A DNA stretch of 11,265 nucleotides from JBCCZC01 sp039188505. Lineage in GTDB: Bacteria; Pseudomonadota; Gammaproteobacteria; Xanthomonadales; SZUA-38. Shown here piece after piece: positions 6,526-11,265 of this stretch. The notes beneath the pieces are model-generated. The model saw only the letters and a list, made by a program, of their open reading frames with translations. It had not been told where the DNA came from and did no database searches. The number at the start of each line of letters is the position of its first letter. The first letter of the stretch is position 1. A program made the position numbers and the translations under genes. The stretch covers positions 1-11,265 of the forward strand of contig JBCCZC010000169.1 in assembly GCA_039188505.1 (NCBI GenBank). Reading direction: 5' to 3'.

Positions 6526-8003
6526 GCGAGCAACCCGACCCGCACCAGCCGCCGTCGAGCCACGTCGAGTTCCGGGACAGCCGCCGGGCGGCCAACCGAA
6601 TCCTGCGCGCCGGCGAGCGCAAGGGGCTTCGGCGGTTCATCGCCTTCATCTTCGTCGGTACTGCTGCGATCTGGACCTGGCGCCAGCTCACCGCTGGCCT
6701 CGACGCGGATGAGCGCAGCGTGCTCTTCCTGTTCCTGCTCGCGGTCGGCCTGTGGATCACCGAAGCGGTTCCCGCGTTCGCTGTCGGCCTGCTCATCATG
6801 GGCTACCTGGTGTTCGTTTTCGGCACCCCGATCGGTGACGCCGAAGTCCGCGACATCACACCCTATCTCGACACGTGGTCCAGCCCCGTCATCTGGCTCA
6901 TGCTCGGCGGCTTCTTCATGGCCGACGCGATGTCCCGTACGGGCCTCGACCGCCGGCTCTTCAGGGTCGCCATGCGACCGGCCGGTGATCGGCCGGAGCG
7001 GGTCCTGCTTGCCATCATGCTGACCAGCGCAGTGGCGTCGATGTTCATCTCGAACACCTCTGCCACAGCGCTCCTCATCGGCGCCGTGCTGCCGTTCGTG
7101 CGCGCGCTTGGGACCGAGCAACCGTTCTCGCGGGCGCTGCTGGTCGGGATCCCGCTGGCCGCATCGGTCGGCGGCATGGGGACAATCATCGGGAGCCCCC
7201 CGAACGCCATCGCCGCCGGCGCTGCGGCGCGTGCCGGCAGTGAGATCAACTTCGTCGCCTGGATGGGCGTAGGCATTCCGCTGGCGCTGACGCTCGTCCT
7301 TCTCAGCTGGCGCTTCCTGCTGCGCCGCTACCCGGCGGGCGACGAACTCGACGCAACGCTCGGGCTGGACGACGGCGCCCCACCAGAGCTCACGCTCCGT
7401 CGCGACCGTCGGGTGGTCGCCGGCATCTGCCTCACGACGATCATCCTGTGGATCACGGAACCGCTTCACGGCATCCACGTTTCACTGATCTCGATGATCC
7501 CGATCGTCGGGTTGACGATGTCCCAGATCACCGGGGCCAGCCAGGTTCGGGGGCTGCCCTGGGATACGCTGATGCTGGTCGCTGGCGGGTTATCGCTCGG
7601 GGCGGCAGTCGTCGATTCGGGCCTTGCCGCGCGCATCGCCGGCGGCATCGAGGAAATGACCGGTGGAGCGCCGGACCTGACCATCTTCCTCCTCCTGGCC
7701 CTACTGACGGTCACCCTGTCGAACTTCATGAGCAACACGGCGACGGTGTCCCTCATCCTGCCGGTCGCCGTGGCGATGGTCCCCGACCGCGCGCTCGAGC
7801 TCTGCCTGATTCTCGGCCTCAGCGGCTCCTGCGCCCTGCTCCTCCCCGTGTCCACACCGCCGAACGCCATCGCGTTCAGCACCGGTTTGATTACGACCCG
7901 GGACCTAAGACCGACGGGCCTGCTGATCGGCCTGCTCGGGCCGCTTCTGATCCTTCTATGGGTGCCGCTGACGGTCTATCTGGCCGGGCTCGTCAGCGGG
8001 TAA
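6522..8003 (+). CDS. DASS/SLC13-family sodium-coupled carboxylate/anion symporter
   Basis: The predicted product has 493 aa, the usual size for the family. The first 35 residues are polar and cytoplasmic, followed by many hydrophobic segments. The two family signature SNT motifs that help bind sodium and substrate are intact: S177-N178-T179 (ISNTSATA) and S404-N405-T406 (MSNTATVS). Each is paired with a proline-rich re-entrant loop: GSPPNA (224-229) and STPPNA (444-449), the first with Ser where GTPPN is common. The two inverted repeats are therefore complete and the transporter should be functional. Known members import succinate, malate, citrate, sulfate or related anions; the substrate cannot be read from the sequence. 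The ATGA overlap at 6522-6525 ties its translation to the Tat-exported PLP enzyme, which suggests it may take up that enzyme's product or a related anion. Confidence 0.93.
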   Translation: MSEQPDPHQPPSSHVEFRDSRRAANRILRAGERKGLRRFIAFIFVGTAAIWTWRQLTAGLDADERSVLFLFLLAVGLWITEAVPAFAVGLLIMGYLVFVFGTPIGDAEVRDITPYLDTWSSPVIWLMLGGFFMADAMSRTGLDRRLFRVAMRPAGDRPERVLLAIMLTSAVASMFISNTSATALLIGAVLPFVRALGTEQPFSRALLVGIPLAASVGGMGTIIGSPPNAIAAGAAARAGSEINFVAWMGVGIPLALTLVLLSWRFLLRRYPAGDELDATLGLDDGAPPELTLRRDRRVVAGICLTTIILWITEPLHGIHVSLISMIPIVGLTMSQITGASQVRGLPWDTLMLVAGGLSLGAAVVDSGLAARIAGGIEEMTGGAPDLTIFLLLALLTVTLSNFMSNTATVSLILPVAVAMVPDRALELCLILGLSGSCALLLPVSTPPNAIAFSTGLITTRDLRPTGLLIGLLGPLLILLWVPLTVYLAGLVSG

Positions 8004-8436
8004 CGCGAGCGCGCGTCCGAATGCAGCCTGGCTCGAGAGAAGGTTAAATCGAGATCGTCGGCTTGCTCTGGTGTCAGCCGTCGATCGTGCATCACCAACA
8101 GAAGCTCGATGCGATCACCCAGCTGCCGATTGATGATGAGATACGGGCGTTCCAGCACCTTTCGCCGATGCTCCACTCGGAATTCTGGCACCTGTCGACA
8201 AAATTCCGGCGCGAATTCCAGCCGCAGCGCGCGGTCGAGCACACGCTCGATCATGGCAGGTGCCGCCCTGGGCGAGTCCTTGGCGACGGGCGTGCGAATG
8301 CATACGAGGCATTGCAGCGCCTCTCAACGACGAGGTGCAGGTCGTCATACTCCTCGCCACCTACCCTGGCCAGGCGGCGTTGCGGGCGCGACCTCGAATG
8401 ACGCAGAATTTCGGGCAGATCGACGAGAGGGAGAGC
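7976..8436 (-). pseudogene. Possible frame-broken minus-strand gene in the 8004-8438 gap
   Basis: On the minus strand one frame is open from 8436 to 8251 and a second from 8323 to 7976. They overlap at 8251-8323, so a single shift there would give one reading of about 150 codons with protein-like, GC-rich third positions. The upstream part lacks any ATG, GTG or TTG. The downstream part could start alone at ATG 8254 (92 aa), but its RBS is poor. The segment RPYLIINRQLGDRIELLLV followed by MHDRR faintly recalls the last strands of ParE/RelE-type toxins, which is a visual impression only. The 3' end overlaps the end of the transporter gene by 28 bp. It could be a decayed gene, a short real gene or a GC-rich shadow. 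Confidence 0.3.
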
Positions 8437-8438
8437 TC

Positions 8439-8834
8439 ATGCCAGCCGATGCCATCTGGGAACTCGAGCGCAACCTGCCGCGCTCCGATTCATGGGAACC
8501 CTGGTCCTTCGTTGGCTGCCTGCATGGCGACCGGCGCTGGGATCAACCCGCCTACTGGCGCTTCGAGTGGGCCGTCGTGACCCTCGCCGATGAACACTCG
8601 GGACGTGACCAGCTGCCTCGCGACCTGATGCACGGCATCTTCAGCGTCCTGTCCTATTCGCTCATCGTGATCGGCTCGCACCAGGACCCGACCGAGGCGT
8701 TCGAGCTGGTCGAATCCAGCAGCGAGGATCTGCGCGCCTACCGCGACCGGCTGGAGATGCTGAGTGAGGGCTTCTTCCGCGGCGCCGTGCCCGACCTCGG
8801 CGCGGGACCGGCGGTCAATCCGTTGCTGAAGTAG
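8439..8834 (+). CDS. Imm41-like immunity protein (orphan)
   Basis: The predicted product has 131 aa. ATG 8439 is preceded by AGAGGGAGAG, which fixes the start and rejects the much longer in-frame extension from 8109. The protein is soluble and single-domain. It has a LERNLPRSDSWE-type N-terminus, then FVGC, a Trp-rich YWRFEWA helix, LPRDL, a hydrophobic IFSVLSYSLIVIG core helix, a HQDPTEAFEL loop, an RDRLEM(L)SEGFFRG helix and a terminal NPLL. This order resembles what I remember of the Imm41 family, predicted immunity proteins encoded beside polymorphic toxins. The match is from memory, not from a profile search. No toxin or Rhs/CDI gene is in the window, so it would be an orphan immunity gene. 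It converges on the MDR oxidoreductase gene with 28 bp between stops. Confidence 0.7.
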   Translation: MPADAIWELERNLPRSDSWEPWSFVGCLHGDRRWDQPAYWRFEWAVVTLADEHSGRDQLPRDLMHGIFSVLSYSLIVIGSHQDPTEAFELVESSSEDLRAYRDRLEMLSEGFFRGAVPDLGAGPAVNPLLK

Positions 8835-8862
8835 CCCTCTCGCAAGCAGGGCCGTTCCGGAT

Positions 8863-9873
8863 TCAGATCTTCAGCACGAGCTTGCCGAATGCGGTCTCGT
8901 TCTCCAGCGCGTCGAAGCCGCGCTCGTACTCGTCGAGCGGAACCACGTCGCCGATGTCGAAGCGGAGCCGGCCAGCTTCCGCCTCCTTCGCGATCGCGCT
9001 CAGCTGCTCGCCGTCCGGTCGCATGAAGACGAATCGATAGTCGACGCCGGCAAGGAGGCCACGAAGCGTCCACGGTGCGCTGAGCAGCGCGAACAGCGAT
9101 GCGTACAGCCCCGTCGCAACCGGCCCCTTGCCAAGATCTCTGGCCGTCCTCGCCTCGGGCGTTGCGCTGATCGTGCAGAGCTTTCCACCGCGCCGAAGGA
9201 CCTTGTAGGACCGCCGGAGGGTATCTCCTGCCACCGTGTCGAGCACGAAGTCGTAGTCACTGACCGCGTCCTCGAAGCGCTGGGTCCGGTAGTTGATCAG
9301 CAGGTCCGCGCCGAGTTCTCGGGCCAGGGCCTCGCCGCGTTCGCTGACCGTCGTGGCGACTTGGGCGCCCGCGTTCTTCGCCACCTGAATGGCGACGCGC
9401 CCGACAGCGCCGGCGCCGGCATGGATCAGAACCTTCGATCCCGGGCCGATCCGCCCGTATTCGTGCAGGCATTGCCAGGCCGTCAAGGCCACCAGGGGCA
9501 CGCCCGCTGCGACTTCTGATTCGAGGTTGTCCGGGATCCGCGCAAGAAGCCTCGCGTCCGAGACCACGTAGTCGGCGAAGCCGCCCATGCGTTCCTTTGC
9601 CAGGCGGGCAAAGACCCGGTCACCGATCCCAAATCGGTCGACGCCAGGCCCGCAGGCTTCAACCGTTCCGGCCACTTCCTGGCCCATCGTCTGGGGCAGC
9701 TGGTAGGGCAGGATGGTCTTGAGGACACCGTCCCGGGTCTTGAAGTCGACCGGATTCATGCCGGCGTACTCGACCTTGATCAGGACTTCTCCCGCCGCCG
9801 GCTCGGGTCGGTCCACGTCGTTCAAGGCAAGCTGGCTGTTGTCGCCATAGCCGAGCAGCTGCAGGGCGCGCAT
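8863..9873 (-). CDS. Zinc-independent medium-chain dehydrogenase/reductase (quinone-oxidoreductase-like)
   Basis: The predicted product has 336 aa, the usual length for NADPH:quinone reductase-like MDR proteins. The start ATG (complement of 9871-9873) has GAGGT six bases upstream, which excludes the 17-codon longer reading. The N-terminal GroES-like domain shows EYAGMNPVDFKTRDG (35-49) and GQEVAGTV (64-71). The nucleotide-binding domain has HAGAGAVGRVAIQVAK (151-166), the AxxGxVG pattern of NADPH-binding members. The catalytic and structural zinc Cys/His ligands of alcohol dehydrogenases are absent. Expected chemistry is NADPH-dependent reduction of a quinone or alpha,beta-unsaturated carbonyl, in the cytoplasm. 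The closest subgroup by eye is the RTN4IP1/YhdH-like MDRs. The RBS (GAGGT, 9880-9884) can pair with ACCTC (9892-9896 on the minus strand), which might modulate initiation. Confidence 0.92.
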   Translation of the reverse strand: MRALQLLGYGDNSQLALNDVDRPEPAAGEVLIKVEYAGMNPVDFKTRDGVLKTILPYQLPQTMGQEVAGTVEACGPGVDRFGIGDRVFARLAKERMGGFADYVVSDARLLARIPDNLESEVAAGVPLVALTAWQCLHEYGRIGPGSKVLIHAGAGAVGRVAIQVAKNAGAQVATTVSERGEALARELGADLLINYRTQRFEDAVSDYDFVLDTVAGDTLRRSYKVLRRGGKLCTISATPEARTARDLGKGPVATGLYASLFALLSAPWTLRGLLAGVDYRFVFMRPDGEQLSAIAKEAEAGRLRFDIGDVVPLDEYERGFDALENETAFGKLVLKI

Positions 9874-10294
9874 AGCGAGACCTCGCGATTGGAGGTATCG
9901 AGGATAGATCAGAGTCGGGCGCATCGCACCGCAATCGCCGATGAGGCGCCGCCGTGGCGGTCAGCCCGCCGGCCAGCCGAGCCGACGCAGGGACCGGTTC
10001 AGCTCCCGGCGCAGTAGCCGCCTTCGAGCCGCCAACCGCAACCCGCCATGCCACCGGGCGCCGGGTCGCGGCGGAATGAACTCTGATTCGAAGGTGCGCG
10101 AGTGATCGCTCATGCGCCGTTTTCCGCTGGATGCCAGAGCCTGATCGTCGGGGATCCGGTGTGAGGAGGGAATGGTGATTCTGTGCGTTGGCACGTGGTC
10201 GTCTGCCCCAGCGATCGCCGCTCTTTGAGCCCGTCGATCCCGGACCGGCCGAGTCGGGGTTCAAGCGAGCCGGACCAGCAGCGAGGAGGCCGCG
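9874..10294. other. Low-content stretch between two minus-strand genes
   Basis: Apart from the 50-aa Arg-rich ORF I find no gene here. No terminator hairpin with a T-run follows the DUF1905 gene (stop at 10295). No convincing -35/-10 pair is seen upstream of the oxidoreductase, although the 87 bp at 9874-9960 is the natural place for its promoter. Confidence 0.4.
9961..10113 (-). CDS. Small Arg-rich hypothetical ORF (50 aa)
   Basis: ATG at 10113 has only a weak GGAAAA-type RBS. The product has an acidic/Pro N-terminal half (TFESEFIPPRPG) and a strongly basic C-terminal half (RLAARRRLLRRELNRSLRRLG) that would form an amphipathic helix. Arg-rich readings are common by chance in GC-rich DNA, so this could be spurious. 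It occupies the otherwise empty stretch between two clear minus-strand genes, on the same strand. Confidence 0.3.
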   Translation of the reverse strand: MSDHSRTFESEFIPPRPGARWHGGLRLAARRRLLRRELNRSLRRLGWPAG

Positions 10295-10792
10295 TCACCG
10301 AAGCCGCCCATCCCTCTCGATGATCGCCGTGAGCGCCTGCGCCACTCGCTTCTCCCGCGTCGCCTGCGTCTTCGCAGACGACACCAGGTGCGCGAGGCCC
10401 CGCCGTTTTCCGGGCGTCAGTGTCTGCCAGATCGCATTCGCCTGGGCGTTCACGGCAAGCGCCGCGGCGAGTGCCTCGGGGATCTCCACGTGGTCCTGAT
10501 CGGCGACGCGCAGGACGACGGTGACGGGGTCTCCGATCTGCAGCGCCGCTGACTTCATGACCTCCGGGGAAACGATCAGGTAACGCCGCCCGTCTCCGGT
10601 CGGGATGAACGCGCCATTGACCGGCACGTCCGCAATTTCCGCGTCCACTCGAAGCCGCGGGTAGCGGTCGAACGGCAGTTCGCCGGCGACGTCCTCGGGC
10701 AGGAAAACCACGCGATACCAGACCTTGCGAGTCTTGCCGACGCCGAATTCGTCGATCCGCGTTTCGAACGCGTGGGTGAAGTAACCGGTCAC
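10295..10792 (-). CDS. DUF1905 / YdeI-OmpD-associated (OmdA-like) protein
   Basis: The predicted product has 165 aa and starts at GTG (complement of 10790-10792), with AGGCGGG just upstream. Residues about 5-98 match the DUF1905 beta-barrel pattern: a FETRID start, VWYRVVFLPEDVA, DVPVNGAFIPTGDGRRYLIVSPEVMKSA in three segments, and IGDPVTVVLRV. The C-terminal part has the YdeI/OmpD-associated pattern: IPEALAAAL, then a LTPGKRRGLAHLVSSAKTQ-type helix (about 125-143) and TREKRVAQAL. In this family the helical C-terminal domain is linked to stress or antimicrobial-peptide protection in some bacteria, but the molecular function is not settled. The protein is cytoplasmic, with no signal peptide or membrane segment. 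The 10-bp spacing from the preceding IPTL-CTERM stub allows co-transcription. Confidence 0.88.
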   Translation of the reverse strand: MTGYFTHAFETRIDEFGVGKTRKVWYRVVFLPEDVAGELPFDRYPRLRVDAEIADVPVNGAFIPTGDGRRYLIVSPEVMKSAALQIGDPVTVVLRVADQDHVEIPEALAAALAVNAQANAIWQTLTPGKRRGLAHLVSSAKTQATREKRVAQALTAIIERDGRLR

Positions 10793-10802
10793 GCCCGCCT
10801 GT

Positions 10803-11186
10803 TCAGGCCCGCAGACGCACGACGCCGAGCAGACCCGCCAGTCCGGCCAGCAGGATGAAGCCGACCGGGCCCAGCGTCGGTACCGCGATCGGGTCCGACG
10901 GCCCTACGCCCGTGCCGGCCTCGCGCTGACCCACGAACACGAGCGTGCTCTCGTTCGGCGGCCCGGTCTGATTGACCCAGAAGGTGTAGTCGCCAGGTCC
11001 CAGCGGCGGCGTGAAGCCCGAAGCACCAGGCAGCATGCCGATCTCCGGAAGAATGTCCTCACCGAGCTGTGGCGCGCCGAAGACGATTCCTCCGAGCAGA
11101 TCGCCCGCGGTGGCGTTCAGGTCGTCGACGGTAAAAGTCAGTCCGGGCTGCACACCGAGAAAGGCGAGTCGGGTGATCGGCTTCAC
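10803..11186 (-). pseudogene. C-terminal stub of an IPTL-CTERM-type surface protein (probable 5'-truncated gene)
   Basis: The open frame encodes 127 aa from a GTG at 11186. The C-terminus is a clear sorting signal of the IPTL-CTERM kind: VPTLGPVGF (102-110), then a hydrophobic segment (about 108-123) and a basic end (VVRLRA). Such tails are recognised by exosortase-like enzymes and belong to exported proteins. The upstream part (FLGVQPGLTFTVDDL, PPLGPGDYTFWVNQTGP) looks like the second half of a periplasmic beta-sandwich domain. No signal peptide is present, and TAG lies immediately before the GTG, with further in-frame stops upstream to the window edge. The gene therefore appears truncated or frame-broken at its 5' end. 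A real but non-exported short protein is less likely. No terminator separates it from the DUF1905 gene 10 bp downstream. Confidence 0.6.
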
Positions 11187-11265
11187 CTATAATGAAGGCT
11201 CCGCGCTGGTCTATCACTCGGGCAGTTTCCGTTCGCTCGGCTAAATTCCAAAGCCCAACCGAAGG
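11187..11265. other. Right edge: no intact reading frame connected to the IPTL-CTERM stub
   Basis: On the minus strand the frame of the stub is closed here by several stops. One other minus-strand frame is open through this edge and on into the stub, which would allow a frameshift explanation. CTTCA (11181-11185) and TGAAG (11193-11197) form a small dyad around TATAA. Confidence 0.35.

Noticed and set aside
6261..7478. 405-codon open frame on the minus strand opposite the PLP enzyme and transporter
   Set aside because: It is antisense to two genes with complete family motifs, and its translation is an Asp/Arg/His/Glu-rich, structureless composition typical of shadow frames in GC-rich DNA.
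8109..8438. 110-codon N-terminal extension of the Imm41-like protein
   Set aside because: The Ser/Arg-rich translation is unlike a protein domain, and ATG 8439 has a strong RBS.
11165..11193. Plus-strand promoter with a perfect TATAAT at 11188
   Set aside because: No acceptable -35 lies 16-18 bases upstream, and no plus-strand gene follows within the window.
1..11265. Prophage, IS element, CRISPR, tRNA or other mobile boundaries
   Set aside because: I found no transposase or integrase motif, regularly spaced repeats, tRNA-like cloverleaf or long terminal inverted repeats.

Overview
The window is 11.3 kb of high-GC DNA (roughly 65% G+C by eye) with dense genes, Shine-Dalgarno sites and ATGA start/stop overlaps, so it is bacterial. 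A C-terminal tail of the IPTL-CTERM sorting type, FG-GAP/VCBS calcium-binding repeats, a membrane-anchored dihaem cytochrome c and a Tat-exported PLP enzyme together suggest a Gram-negative, respiring gammaproteobacterium, perhaps near Xanthomonadales/Chromatiales. That placement is inference. I see no rRNA, tRNA, CRISPR array or intact transposase.

Left part (1-4166). The 3' end of a secreted FG-GAP repeat protein (1-675) is closed by a strong 18-bp hairpin terminator (745-800). Next come an unrecognised membrane protein (904-2007) and a 288-bp gap. A translationally coupled pair follows: an unrecognised six-helix membrane protein (2296-3093) and a dihaem cytochrome c (3090-3986). A 58-aa orphan gene on the minus strand (3990-4166) converges on the cytochrome.

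Middle (4370-8003). A single-pass membrane-anchored protein (4370-5134, minus) is divergent from a two-gene operon (5227-8003). The shared 92-bp spacer carries an inverted repeat. The operon encodes a Tat-exported class-V aminotransferase-fold PLP enzyme of the PvdN/isopenicillin-N-epimerase type and a DASS/SLC13 anion:sodium symporter, joined by an ATGA overlap. This is the most interesting functional unit here: a predicted periplasmic PLP enzyme coupled to an inner-membrane carboxylate/anion importer, with no siderophore genes in view.

Right part (8004-11265). A gap-like stretch (8004-8438) carries what looks like a frame-broken minus-strand gene. It is followed by a 131-aa protein resembling Imm41-type polymorphic-toxin immunity proteins (8439-8834), with no toxin in the window. 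A zinc-less MDR quinone-oxidoreductase-like enzyme (8863-9873, minus), a tiny Arg-rich ORF, a DUF1905/YdeI-OmpD-associated protein (10295-10792, minus) and the C-terminal stub of an IPTL-CTERM surface protein (10803-11186, minus) complete the window. The stub has no signal peptide, and stop codons lie directly upstream in its frame.
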